Below are positions 32,436 to 41,418 of a stretch of 64,000 nucleotides of DNA, piece by piece. The stretch lies in contig CP070671.1 of NCBI GenBank assembly GCA_020351875.1, forward strand, positions 2,064,965-2,128,964, read 5' to 3'. Numbering within the stretch: the first letter of the stretch is position 1; each line of letters starts with the position of its first letter. The position numbers and the translations under genes were made by a program. The notes under the pieces were generated by a model. It was not told where the DNA came from. It saw only the letters and a list, made by a program, of their open reading frames with translations, and ran no database searches. Source of the DNA: Chromatiales bacterium (GTDB lineage Bacteria; Pseudomonadota; Gammaproteobacteria; Steroidobacterales; GCA-2729495).

Positions 32436-33347
32436 ATGACCGCGAGACCCTTCCGCGCCCTGCGCCGCATCGAGATAGTCACGCACTGCGTGCCGGTGCT
32501 CGATGACTGCATCGCGGCTTACCGCAAGCTGCTCGGCTTCCAGCTGGTGGATGAAGGCAAGATCCCGGAGGTGCTGTGCCAGGTCTGGGACACCCCGGCG
32601 ATGCGGGGCCTGCGCTACGCATTGCTGCAACCCGCCAGCGGTCAAGAGGTGTACCTGCGGTTCATCGAAACCGGCAACCCCGGCGGTTACTGGCCACCGG
32701 TGACCCAGGGCTGGATCGCCACCGAGATGCTGTGCACCGAGCCGGATGCGTTGGCGGCGCAACTGGAGGGCACCGCGTTCACCCGCATCGGCGGGCCGGC
32801 GGATCTGTATCCCGGGCCGAAGTCGGCGCGGGCAATGCAGACGGCGGGGCCGGCGGGTGAGCTGATGTACTTCACCCGCATCCTGCCGGGCGGCAGCCGC
32901 TTTGGTCTCAAGGGTGCGAAGTCATACGTCGACCGGCCGTTCATCATGGTCGTCGGCTGTGACTCCATGGAACGACTGACCGAGTTCTATGGCGGCAAGC
33001 TCAACCAGCGCATCGTCGAGTCAGCGCCGTTCAGGATCGACCAGATGTCGCGCGTGCTGGGTGCCGAATTGGGCACCACCTATCCGGTGTCGCTCGCGGT
33101 CGTACCGGGACGGCAGTTTTTGCTGGAGCTGGAGGAGTTCCCGGCGCACCTGCACCGGCGAAACAGACCTGACGGCCAGTTGCCCGAGGGGCTGGCGATG
33201 GTGAGTTTTGGATCGGCCGATCTCGAACTGCTGGACCTGGAATGCAGGGCAGCGCCCAGGACGATGGAAGGGGTGCCCTACAACGGCCGGAAGGTGGCGG
33301 TGGCCGAAGGGCCGGCCGGGGAGTGGCTGGAGCTGGTCGCAATTTAG
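32436..33347 (+). CDS. two-domain VOC-superfamily protein
   Basis: 303 residues with two glyoxalase-fold halves: FRALRRIEIVTHCVPVLDDCIAAYRKLLGF at the N-terminus and FIMVVGCDSMERLTEFYGGKL at about residue 170, ending EGPAGEWLELVAI. A metal centre like that of extradiol dioxygenases is not clear, because the usual His in the second half is missing (VVGCDS). Substrate unknown. Convergent with the fumarate reductase operon. Confidence 0.75.
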   Translation: MTARPFRALRRIEIVTHCVPVLDDCIAAYRKLLGFQLVDEGKIPEVLCQVWDTPAMRGLRYALLQPASGQEVYLRFIETGNPGGYWPPVTQGWIATEMLCTEPDALAAQLEGTAFTRIGGPADLYPGPKSARAMQTAGPAGELMYFTRILPGGSRFGLKGAKSYVDRPFIMVVGCDSMERLTEFYGGKLNQRIVESAPFRIDQMSRVLGAELGTTYPVSLAVVPGRQFLLELEEFPAHLHRRNRPDGQLPEGLAMVSFGSADLELLDLECRAAPRTMEGVPYNGRKVAVAEGPAGEWLELVAI

Positions 33348-33379
33348 ACAGTCGCAACAAGTGTCGGCCCGGCCCCGCC

Positions 33380-34207
33380 TCAGTCGGCGCGCGCCGTGAA
33401 GGGCGGTGCCTCGATCGGGGCTTTGTGCTCGCCCGCGGGCGGTTCGGCCACCGGCGCCGGCGCCGGGCGCCGGCGCTTCAGGCGCAGCAGGTCGAGCAGC
33501 AGGTCGCGGCGGGCCAGCTGGACGGCACGGGCGGGATCCACCCCCTTTGGGCACACGCGGGTGCACTCGCCGGCATAGTGGCAGTGGTGCGCGCCGCGGG
33601 GGCCGGCGAGCGCCGGTTTGCGCAAGGCAAAGCCCTGGTCGCGGGAATCGGCGTTGTAGCGGTGCGCAGCGGTCAGCGGCATCGGGCCCAGGAAACCGGC
33701 GCCGAGTGCCATGGTCGGGCACGCCGCCATGCAGGCACCGCACTTGATGCAGTAGGAGAACTGCAGGAACTTCAGCAGTTCTTCCGGCGATTGCAGGAAC
33801 TCGGCGGCGCCCGGCTCGATGCCGGCCTTGTCGTCCCGCACGAGAAACGGCTTGAGTTCCGCGTGCGCCGCGAACATGGTGCGGAGATCGGCAACCAGGT
33901 CGCGCACGACGGGGAAGTTAGCCAGGGGTGCAAGGCGCAAGGTCTTACGCGCCACGTCGTGCACCTGCGTGTTGCACGCCAGGCCGGGCTTGCCGTTGAT
34001 CATCATGCCGCACGATCCACACAGGCCCATGCGGCACGAAAAACGCCACGCCAGTGTGGCATCCAGCTGCTGGCGGATCTGCAGCAGGCCATCGAGTACC
34101 GTCATGCCGGCCTGCACTGCGACCGGAAAATCGGCCCACACAGGCTTCGCATCGCGGCCGGGTTCATAACGCTGCACCCGGAACGTGACTGTTTCCCGGT
34201 CCTTCAT
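33380..34207 (-). CDS. frdB: fumarate reductase/succinate dehydrogenase iron-sulfur subunit
   Basis: 275 residues. The N-terminal ferredoxin domain carries the 2Fe-2S motif FSCRMGLCGSCGMMINGKPGLAC. The C-terminal domain has CIKCGACMAACP for 4Fe-4S and CHYAGECTRVCPKGVDP for the second cluster set. It passes electrons between the flavin of the A subunit and the membrane subunits. Last gene of the operon, nine bases after the D subunit. The C-terminus has a Pro/Ala-rich extension. Confidence 0.92.
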   Translation of the reverse strand: MKDRETVTFRVQRYEPGRDAKPVWADFPVAVQAGMTVLDGLLQIRQQLDATLAWRFSCRMGLCGSCGMMINGKPGLACNTQVHDVARKTLRLAPLANFPVVRDLVADLRTMFAAHAELKPFLVRDDKAGIEPGAAEFLQSPEELLKFLQFSYCIKCGACMAACPTMALGAGFLGPMPLTAAHRYNADSRDQGFALRKPALAGPRGAHHCHYAGECTRVCPKGVDPARAVQLARRDLLLDLLRLKRRRPAPAPVAEPPAGEHKAPIEAPPFTARAD

Positions 34208-34216
34208 ATCGCCTCG

Positions 34217-34606
34217 TTACTCGCCGGTCAGGCCGAAGTGGAACACGAGCACCGTGGCAGTGCCCACCGCGAACAGCGCGATGCCGACGAGCCAGCAGCC
34301 GGTCGCAATACGCGCCGACGCGCGGGGGCTGCACCAGCGCTCGGTCAGGATCGTATGCACGCCGTACAGGCCATGGAACAGGGCCATGCCCAGCAGCAAC
34401 ACGTAGCTGGCGGTGAACCAGCCGCTTTCACCACGCTCGACCACGCGGTTCCAGGTCATTGGCCTGGACCACGCGGAGGTGATCTGCCGCAGGAGTCCGT
34501 CCAGGTGAAACATCCCCAGGTGCAGACCGAGCAACACCAGGACGATCAGGGCGGCGACGAGGTTCGCAGCCCAGTAGCGTGTCCCACGCAGGTTCCCGGT
34601 GTTCAA
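34217..34606 (-). CDS. fumarate reductase/succinate dehydrogenase membrane subunit D
   Basis: 129 residues from TTG 34606, which overlaps the C subunit stop as TTGA. Three membrane helices with His at LGLHLGMFHL and ALFHGLYGVHTIL, suitable as haem b or quinone-site ligands. The upstream ATG of the longer frame is unlikely because it would run through the C subunit. It anchors the complex in the inner membrane. Confidence 0.85.
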   Translation of the reverse strand: MNTGNLRGTRYWAANLVAALIVLVLLGLHLGMFHLDGLLRQITSAWSRPMTWNRVVERGESGWFTASYVLLLGMALFHGLYGVHTILTERWCSPRASARIATGCWLVGIALFAVGTATVLVFHFGLTGE

Positions 34607-35043
34607 TGGGGAAACCGCACTAGTTCGAAACCGCCGGCCGCGATCAGTACGGCGGTCAACACCATCATCGCGATCATCAACGGTCGCTGCTTGTGTGTGG
34701 ACCCGCGGTAGGGATAGACCGGACGCTCGGGCCGGCCCAGGCCAAAGCCGAACTCGATGATCACGAGACGAATGCCGTTGAAGGCGTGAAACGCGAAGGC
34801 TGCAAAGACAAGGTACTCGAAGTAGTGATAACCGAACAGGTGGGTCATCTTGCACAGCCTGTCCCAGGCTTCGGGCCCAAACAGGCGGGCGCCGGTGAGG
34901 AAGACGTGGATGCTCAGGTACAGCAGCAAAACCACGCCGCTGACACGCTGACACAAGAATACGTAGGCTTCGATGCCGCGCCGGCCGCCGCCGAGCCAGC
35001 CGAGAAGGCCGAGGCGGTTGGGCGGGGACGGGATGGATTCCAT
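34603..35043 (-). CDS. fumarate reductase/succinate dehydrogenase cytochrome b subunit C
   Basis: 146 residues from ATG 35043 (GGGAG eight bases upstream; ATG 35049 also possible). Three helices with QRVSGVVLLLYLSIHVFLTG and FAAFAFHAFNGIRLVIIEFG, which carry the His of SdhC-type haem binding. With subunit D this gives four candidate haem ligands, so a two-haem type is possible. Sixteen to twenty bases after the A subunit. Confidence 0.87.
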   Translation of the reverse strand: MESIPSPPNRLGLLGWLGGGRRGIEAYVFLCQRVSGVVLLLYLSIHVFLTGARLFGPEAWDRLCKMTHLFGYHYFEYLVFAAFAFHAFNGIRLVIIEFGFGLGRPERPVYPYRGSTHKQRPLMIAMMVLTAVLIAAGGFELVRFPH

Positions 35044-35064
35044 GGGCATTGCTCCCGAGCCAGC

Positions 35065-36783
35065 TCAGTAGCTGCGCTCCGCGGGGTGCCAGTGAGTGAT
35101 GCGCACCGGTTTGTAGCCAATCTGCAGCTCGTCGCCGACTTTTCTGACTAGCGTGTGCCGCAGCCAGCTGGCGTCGTCGCGGGCAGGGAAATCGCGACGT
35201 GCATGCGCGCCCCGTGATTCTTCCCGCGCAAGGGCCGAGCGCAATGCGACGCCTGCCAGGTCGAACAGGTTTTCCAGCTCGAGTACGGTGATCAGATTGA
35301 TGTTGTAGATGCGGCTGCGGTCATCGACCCGCACGGTGTCGAAACGAGCCCGCAGCGTTTCGAGTTGCGCCAGGCCCACCCGCAGTGCCGCGCCGGTTCG
35401 GTAAACCCCCATGCAGGCATCCATCAGGTGACGTAACTCGTGTTCGAGTTCATAAGGGTTTTCATCGCCGTCACGATTCAGCAGATCGTCGAATACTCGC
35501 GCTTCCTCGGCGCGAACACAATCGTCCGGTAGCTCCGGCAGCGTGCTGCCGGCGCGCAGGTAGTCGGCGATCTGTTCACCGCAGATGCCACCCCACACCA
35601 GGCACTCGGCCGTCGAATTGGTGCCCAGGCGATTCGCGCCGTGCAGCGATACGCAGGCCGCCTCACCGGCCACCCAGATGCCGTCGACACCCGTGGCGCC
35701 GTCGATGTCGCACTCGATGCCGCCCATGGAATAGTGGGCCGCGGGCCGCACGGGAATCGGCGCGAGGATGGGATCCACGTCCACGAATTTCATGGCCACC
35801 TCGCGAATCAGCGGCAGCCGCGTCTGGATGCGTTCGGCGCCCAAGTGGGCCAGGTCCAGGTGCAGGTAGTCCAGGCCCTCTGGCCCCGCGAAGCCGCGCC
35901 CGGCTTCGATCTCGGTGATCATCGCGCGCGAGATCAGGTCGCGCGGGGCCAGTTCCAGCAGCTTCGGCGCGTAATCCGCCATGAAGCGCTCGCCGTCTTT
36001 ATTGAGCAGGTAGGCGCCCTCGCCGCGGCAGCCCTCCGTGATCAGGATGGCCGACGGCACCAGTCCAGTGGGGTGGAACTGCACGAACTCCATGTCTTCC
36101 AGCGCCAGGCCCGCGCGCAGTGCCATGGCCAGGCCGTCGCCGCTGACCGTGCGCGAGTAGGTGGTGAAGTCGTAAAGCGTGCCGGCGCCGCCCGTGGCAA
36201 TGAGCAGCGCCCGGCCGCGCAGCGCCACGAATTCGCCGCTGGCCATGTCGATGGCCGTCAGGCCGCGGAACTGCCCGTCCTCGACGATGATGCGGGTGAC
36301 GAACAGCTCGTCGTAGCGGTGATGGTTGCGGTACTTCTGCAGCGTGTCGTAAAGCGTCTGCATTTCAAAAAAACCAGTCTTGTCCGCGGCCATGGTGGCG
36401 CGGGGGAAACTGTGGCCGCCGAACGGCCGCTGCAGGATGCGGCCGTCGTCGCGACGCGACCAGGGCATGCCCCAGTTCTCGAGCAGGCGAATTTCGCGTG
36501 GCGAGCGCTCGACGAAACGGTAGACGACGTCCTGGTCGGCGAGAAAATCCGAGCCCTTGATGGTGTCCCAGGCGTGCAGGTCCAGGTTGTCGCCTTCTTC
36601 GGCTCTGAGCACCGCGCCGGTGCCGCCTTCGGCGCAAACCGAGTGGGCGCGCATCAGCTGCACCTTGGAGACGAGACCGATGTCGACGCTGTCTCCCAGT
36701 TGGCTACCGACTTCCAGGGCCGCGCGCAGGCCGGCCAGTCCCGTGCCGAGAATCAGCACGTCGTGCGTGCGGTGCTGAGCCAC
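35065..36783 (-). CDS. frdA: fumarate reductase/succinate dehydrogenase flavoprotein subunit
   Basis: 572 residues. FAD-binding [12 protein letters not shown] at the N-terminus; His47 in [11 protein letters not shown] is the covalent FAD site (compare MRSHTVAAEGG of E. coli FrdA). Active-site blocks are [48 protein letters not shown], and [13 protein letters not shown]. It looks closer to FrdA than SdhA by these motifs, though direction cannot be deduced. First gene of the A-C-D-B operon. Confidence 0.95.
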   Translation of the reverse strand: MAQHRTHDVLILGTGLAGLRAALEVGSQLGDSVDIGLVSKVQLMRAHSVCAEGGTGAVLRAEEGDNLDLHAWDTIKGSDFLADQDVVYRFVERSPREIRLLENWGMPWSRRDDGRILQRPFGGHSFPRATMAADKTGFFEMQTLYDTLQKYRNHHRYDELFVTRIIVEDGQFRGLTAIDMASGEFVALRGRALLIATGGAGTLYDFTTYSRTVSGDGLAMALRAGLALEDMEFVQFHPTGLVPSAILITEGCRGEGAYLLNKDGERFMADYAPKLLELAPRDLISRAMITEIEAGRGFAGPEGLDYLHLDLAHLGAERIQTRLPLIREVAMKFVDVDPILAPIPVRPAAHYSMGGIECDIDGATGVDGIWVAGEAACVSLHGANRLGTNSTAECLVWGGICGEQIADYLRAGSTLPELPDDCVRAEEARVFDDLLNRDGDENPYELEHELRHLMDACMGVYRTGAALRVGLAQLETLRARFDTVRVDDRSRIYNINLITVLELENLFDLAGVALRSALAREESRGAHARRDFPARDDASWLRHTLVRKVGDELQIGYKPVRITHWHPAERSY

Positions 36784-36815
36784 GCGTTACTGCCTGTTGC
36801 GGTAGCCCGGGCCGC

Positions 36816-37121
36816 TTACTCGGGCGCCGGCTCGACCAGGTCGGAATTGACTTCGTAGTGCGAGCCGTCTGTTGCGACCAGCACCACCTGCCAGAGTTCT
36901 TCGTCGGGGATGGACGTGCGCTCGTGCCCGGGCAGCTCGCGTTCATCGTCCACCTGCAAGCCCCACACGCGCACATGGCGGATGCCCGCCACCGGGATAC
37001 GCCTGGCGTCGAAGCGGTCTGCCAGACTCCATGCGCGGCCCTGTTCAGACCAGGTAACGAAACCCCGTTGTTCAATCTGCGCGAGCCGGTCTGGGAAACG
37101 CGGCCTGTCTGGCGTCGACAT
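36816..37121 (-). CDS. small conserved protein upstream of the reductase operon
   Basis: 101 residues from ATG 37121 (GGGACT upstream; ATG 37133 possible). Contains RFPDRLAQIEQRGFVTWSEQ, GIRHVRVWGLQVDDERELP, and ELWQVVLVATDGSHYEV. No signal, membrane segment or known motif. Cotranscribed with frdA (32-base gap), so it may be an accessory protein; that is inference. Confidence 0.6.
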   Translation of the reverse strand: MSTPDRPRFPDRLAQIEQRGFVTWSEQGRAWSLADRFDARRIPVAGIRHVRVWGLQVDDERELPGHERTSIPDEELWQVVLVATDGSHYEVNSDLVEPAPE

Positions 37122-37212
37122 CAAGAGTCCCATTTGAGCCGAACACCTGGCGATGGTAGCAGAGTTAATGATTACGATTAACCGGGGTCAGACCGCATTT
37201 CCCGGTCCGGTG

Positions 37213-39837
37213 TTAGCGGCGCCGCCCACCGCGCCGCCCACCGCCCCGGCCGCCGAAGCCGCGGTCCATTCGTCGCTGGTGGTTGCCATAGCGCTGGTAG
37301 CCGCGCGAGCGATTGCGGGAATCGCGATCGAGCCGATCGTAGCTGGGTGCTGAGCGCTGACGGTCCCGATCCGTGCCACCGCGCAAATCGCCGCCGGCGG
37401 TCGAGCGCTGCAACTGGTTGTCGCGTGATTGGCTGCTGGCGCTGCGGGAGTCCGGATCGGGGTTTTGTACCTGGGTCCAGCTGTCGCCTTCTTTCTTGTA
37501 GACGTTGCCGTCCCGGCCGGCGTACACATCGCCGCCGCTGGTTTCGGCCACGAAGGCCCGTTCATCGCCCTGGCGCACCACGGTACCCTGCGCGCCGCCG
37601 CTGGTTTCAAAATCGCGCTGCACGCCCTCGGCCGTGCGCCGGGTCTCGGTCTCGATGGTCTTGCCGTCCTTGGTGATGGTGCCGGTACCGGTGATCTCGC
37701 CAGCTTCCACCTCGCGCGTGAATTCACCGGTGCCACCTTCCGAGCCCTGCACGGTGGCCTGGCCGCTGCCATCCTGCCACTCGCTCTGGAACTCCGCGGA
37801 ACGCTGCTCGCCGGTGATGCTGCCTTCGCTGACCAGTGTGTCGCCCTGGCGCTCGCGGACCACCGTGCCCTGGGTGCCCAGCGAGCTTTCGAACTCCGTG
37901 ACCATGCGGCCATCGCTCCACTGGCTTTGCTTGTAGCGCCACTCGTCGCCGCGCGTGGTCACCCGCTGGCTCCAGCCCTCGTCGTCGCGGAAGTCCACGT
38001 ATCGATTACCCGCTGTCACGGTGTCGGTGTTCGGGTTGTAGGCGTAACTGCGCCCGGCAAACTCGTCGCTGTCCCACACAGCATCGCCCCGCGCGTAGAC
38101 GCCGGTCTCCGGATTGAACACGGCCGTGGTGGCGGCCGCGCCGTAGGGGCCGTAGGCCACGACGGTCTCGCCGTAGCGCCCGGTGTCCGGGTTGTACCAG
38201 CTGCCATAACCGTAGGTGGGCGGGTAGGGGTAGTACGGGTAGTAGTAATAGTCGTCGTACCAGTAATAGGCACCGCTCGGGTACCAGCGGTAGGTGGTGG
38301 TCACGGGCTCGTGGTAGCCCGTGCCGTATACCACGCTGTTGTTCACCACGTAGGCCTGCTCATAGCCCGGCGTGTAGCTGTAGGTCACAGAGTCTTCATC
38401 GCTGCTGTCGATTTTCACGAAGGTCGTGTTGTAGGCCGGGGAGGTGGCCGGGATGTTCGCAAACTCTGCGGGCAGCGAATCCGCCAGCGCCCAGGGGCCA
38501 TTCGGCGAGCGGCTCTTGAACCAGATGGCGTTGTGACACAGGTAATGGATGCCCTGGTATTCCAGCACCTGGTAACTGGTGTTGACGGCCATCCTGATGG
38601 CAGTGCCTTCGATGGGCTGGAATGCCGGTTCGCCGGAATAGGTGACAGTCGGCGCCAGGTTGGCCGCACTGCGCTGGACCGTGATCTGGCGGGGGATGGT
38701 CGCGACCGCGGCGGCTTCTTTCGCCTCCTTGGTGCCGGGCACACTGGCGCGCAGGTAGCCTTTCTCGTGCGCTGCCGGGATATTCGCAAACGGAGCCGGC
38801 AGACTGGTGGTCCATTCCCAAGGTCCATCCAGGCCCGGTGCCACGAACCAGCGGCCCGACAGCAGCACGTACACGCGCGCTTCCAGGCGCAGCAGTTCCT
38901 GCCTGGTGTTCGCCGCGTATTCCAGGCCCTCGTCACCGAGGGGCGTCCAGTTCGGTTGGCCCTGCAGCTGGATCAGCTCCGCTGGCTCTGTCGCGTAGAA
39001 CACACGCGGCAGCGGCGTCACCGGTCGCGGGAGCGCGGCGAGGTCAGCCGGCAGCACGGGTTTAACCTGGGCCCAGTTGCCGTCGTCCGGCAGCTTCGCG
39101 AGCTCCGCTGGAAGACTGATCGCCCATTCCCAACTGCTGCCCAGTGCAGCGGCAGTGAGCCACTTGTCGTCATAGCGCAGGTAAGCCCGTTCGGTGTTCT
39201 TCTCGCGAAACAGGTCCCAGTTCGCGTTCAGGACGAACTCGAGGCTGGTGTCCTTGATCGGCACCCAGAGGGCTTCGGACTCCACGTGCAGCAGCAGCGC
39301 GGGCACGGTGGCGACGAGAATCTGCGGTGCCGCCGGGTTCAGGCCTTGTACAGAGGGTAAGTCTATGTCGTCCGGCATGTACTCCAGCGCGAGATCCAGC
39401 GGCACGGTGGTGGGCTGGGCCGTAAAGGCTTCCCGAATGAGCGCGTAGGCTTCGTCGCCCTCCGGCACGTTCGGGATGGACAGCTCGGAGATCTCGGCGT
39501 CGTACAACAGCACCTCACGCGTTTCCAGGTCCACTTCCGTCTTGCCCTGGAATCGCATTGAACCGTAAGGCGAGGTGGCCGAACCGGTGGGCGTGACCTG
39601 GAACGCTACCCAGCCGGATATCCGTTCGAAGTCGTCCCACGTATCGAGCTGCGGCGCGTACACGACAATTCTGCCCTTCGGGCCGGAGCGCTCGCGCGGA
39701 TACCACGCGTCGGGTTCCATCGCGGCGGCGATCTGTGCGGGCGGGGCTGCAGGGTCGTCGTCGGCGTGGGTTGTGAGCGAGCCGAAGACCGGGAGCACCG
39801 TCAACAGGATGCCGAGAAAGGGTTTATTCGGGCGCAT
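37213..39837 (-). CDS. large exported repeat protein with RGG-like tail
   Basis: 874 residues. Signal peptide (ending LTTHADD). Three tandem units of about 60 residues at about 192-252, 296-356 and 405-465 share the pattern PixxTxLExxxN...LxxxxxxYLxxxxxWFxaxxLxGPWexaxSLPAeFAnIP. Then comes a Tyr/Pro-rich stretch (about 510-560, YWYDDYYYYPYYPYPP), short TG-rich repeats, a polar region with many S/D/R/Q, and a basic end RGFGGRGGGRRGGRRR. No enzyme motif seen. It is probably cell-surface or periplasmic. Single gene. Confidence 0.75.
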   Translation of the reverse strand: MRPNKPFLGILLTVLPVFGSLTTHADDDPAAPPAQIAAAMEPDAWYPRERSGPKGRIVVYAPQLDTWDDFERISGWVAFQVTPTGSATSPYGSMRFQGKTEVDLETREVLLYDAEISELSIPNVPEGDEAYALIREAFTAQPTTVPLDLALEYMPDDIDLPSVQGLNPAAPQILVATVPALLLHVESEALWVPIKDTSLEFVLNANWDLFREKNTERAYLRYDDKWLTAAALGSSWEWAISLPAELAKLPDDGNWAQVKPVLPADLAALPRPVTPLPRVFYATEPAELIQLQGQPNWTPLGDEGLEYAANTRQELLRLEARVYVLLSGRWFVAPGLDGPWEWTTSLPAPFANIPAAHEKGYLRASVPGTKEAKEAAAVATIPRQITVQRSAANLAPTVTYSGEPAFQPIEGTAIRMAVNTSYQVLEYQGIHYLCHNAIWFKSRSPNGPWALADSLPAEFANIPATSPAYNTTFVKIDSSDEDSVTYSYTPGYEQAYVVNNSVVYGTGYHEPVTTTYRWYPSGAYYWYDDYYYYPYYPYPPTYGYGSWYNPDTGRYGETVVAYGPYGAAATTAVFNPETGVYARGDAVWDSDEFAGRSYAYNPNTDTVTAGNRYVDFRDDEGWSQRVTTRGDEWRYKQSQWSDGRMVTEFESSLGTQGTVVRERQGDTLVSEGSITGEQRSAEFQSEWQDGSGQATVQGSEGGTGEFTREVEAGEITGTGTITKDGKTIETETRRTAEGVQRDFETSGGAQGTVVRQGDERAFVAETSGGDVYAGRDGNVYKKEGDSWTQVQNPDPDSRSASSQSRDNQLQRSTAGGDLRGGTDRDRQRSAPSYDRLDRDSRNRSRGYQRYGNHQRRMDRGFGGRGGGRRGGRRR

Positions 39838-39901
39838 GGTTTGCTACGGCTATGGTTCTACAGACCATTATGGTCGATAGCGCCAGCGTGTTGTCACCTC
39901 T

Positions 39902-41224
39902 TCAAGGGTTTGTGTCACCAGCAGGAGCACGGTCCATCTCGCGTTGCAGGCCGCGCAGGGCCAGCGTGTAGCGACTGCGACCGGGTTCCATGGCCTGCGC
40001 CCGTTGGTAAGCGCGCTGCGCTTCCTGGTATTGCCCGCGCTGCTGTTGCGCTCTCCCCAGCCAGTAATAACTGTCTGACGCCTCCGGCGCCTGGGCGACA
40101 CGCGCCGCAGCGGTGGCGAGAGCCTGGTCGAGATATTCCGAGGCGGTACTGCGCGCATCGATCTCTGCGTAGTTTTTCGCGAGCATCAACAGGTTCTCGA
40201 CCGTCGCGTCCTTGCCCTCGACTTCGGCCGCGGTCACATCCAGCATCACGCGGTAGTAATGCGCGTAGTTCTCGGTGTCGCCAGCCGCCTGGAAGTTGTC
40301 GAGGGCCTTGTGCAGCAGCGTCAGGTTGGCAGGATCCCGTTCCGCGGCCTGGCGATACAGTTCGGCCGCCTGGTTCCAGCGCCCGCGTTTTTCCAGGCGC
40401 CGCCCAAATTTCTCGTACCCGTTAGCCAGTCGCCGATCGATGGCCTCGGCCCGGCCCGGCAGCGTGTAGAACCAGGTTGTCGTGCCGTAAGCGAGCGCCA
40501 CGAGCACGGCAAAGGTGCCCAGATTGACGCGCGCACAGCGCGTCGCGTCGCCCGCGCCGAGCAGCGCCGGCCCACCGGTTGTTGCCGTGCTCTCATGACC
40601 AATGAGGTAGTGCACCAGCATCAGCACCAGTGCCGTGCCCACCAGGATCTCCGCGACCTCGGCTTCGTTGATACTGAGCCAGCCCACTTCGAAGACCGCC
40701 GCGTTGACGAAAAAGATCCACAGGTACAATGGCGGCGCGGCCACGCCCAGCCGGTCCAGCCACCGGGCCGGCGCCCAGGCAATGCGCAGGGCAAGGGGGT
40801 AGAGCAGCCCGAAGCCGATCAGCGCGGCGGCCAGCGTGTACTCCACGACGTCTTTCAGCAGCGTGCTTTCCGGGCCCGTCAGAAAGTTGTGCAGGTTGGT
40901 TTCACCCTGCACGTTGTGTTCAGCAAAAAACTCGGGGGATTCGATGCCGAAGAGCCGCTGGCCCCAGGAGATCTCCTCCATCACGGTGTAGAAACTCGCC
41001 AGCGCGAGCAACGCGAAGAACCAGCGATACCGCCAGCGGCGGCGGGCCAGCGCAATCGACAGAGCGAACACGGCCACGAACAGCCAGCTCTGCAGCCACT
41101 CGCCGTACAGGTCCTCGTAAGTCATGCGCACGTAGGCAGCCGGCCAGGCCGTGGCGAGCACGAGGAACACGGCGCCGATCAGGCCGTACAGGAACCAGGC
41201 GGAGTAGTGATGGGCTCGGGGCAT
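39902..41224 (-). CDS. multi-pass membrane protein with C-terminal TPR repeats
   Basis: 440 residues. About seven membrane helices in the first 250 residues, with a conserved-looking loop EEISWGQRLFGIESPEFFAE followed by HNVQGETNLHN. Then a soluble region with tetratricopeptide pairs (WNQAAELYRQAAERDPANLTLLHKAL; YYWLGRAQQQRGQYQEAQRAYQRAQAMEP). The EEISWGQRxFG...NxQGExNxHN signature occurs in uncharacterised membrane proteins. Function unknown. Confidence 0.75.
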   Translation of the reverse strand: MPRAHHYSAWFLYGLIGAVFLVLATAWPAAYVRMTYEDLYGEWLQSWLFVAVFALSIALARRRWRYRWFFALLALASFYTVMEEISWGQRLFGIESPEFFAEHNVQGETNLHNFLTGPESTLLKDVVEYTLAAALIGFGLLYPLALRIAWAPARWLDRLGVAAPPLYLWIFFVNAAVFEVGWLSINEAEVAEILVGTALVLMLVHYLIGHESTATTGGPALLGAGDATRCARVNLGTFAVLVALAYGTTTWFYTLPGRAEAIDRRLANGYEKFGRRLEKRGRWNQAAELYRQAAERDPANLTLLHKALDNFQAAGDTENYAHYYRVMLDVTAAEVEGKDATVENLLMLAKNYAEIDARSTASEYLDQALATAAARVAQAPEASDSYYWLGRAQQQRGQYQEAQRAYQRAQAMEPGRSRYTLALRGLQREMDRAPAGDTNP

Positions 41225-41307
41225 GCGGGGTGGGTTCCGGGCGGTTGCGGGCCAGTCGTGATGCCGAAACCTTTTTACATAATGGCAAAATTCAGCACTT
41301 CACGTGG

Positions 41308-41332
41308 GGGTCAATTTGGTATCTTTCGACCC
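41308..41332. repeat. degenerate GGGTC...GACCC repeat
   Basis: GGGTC (41308-41312) and GACCC (41328-41332) flank a 15-base centre upstream of the lipoprotein gene. It is likely a worn copy of the GGGGTC family. Confidence 0.35.
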
Positions 41333-41418
41333 AAGAATCCAACATCAAGCGGCAAACACAAAATGCCGGTCGGCCATTGCGCTGACTGAAGCGAACAGCC
41401 GCTGCAGGGGTAAGATCA

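Noticed and set aside
37429-39360. Plus-strand open frame of 643 codons opposite the exported repeat protein
   Set aside because: Antisense shadow of the gene at 37213-39837, without domain features or ribosome-binding site.
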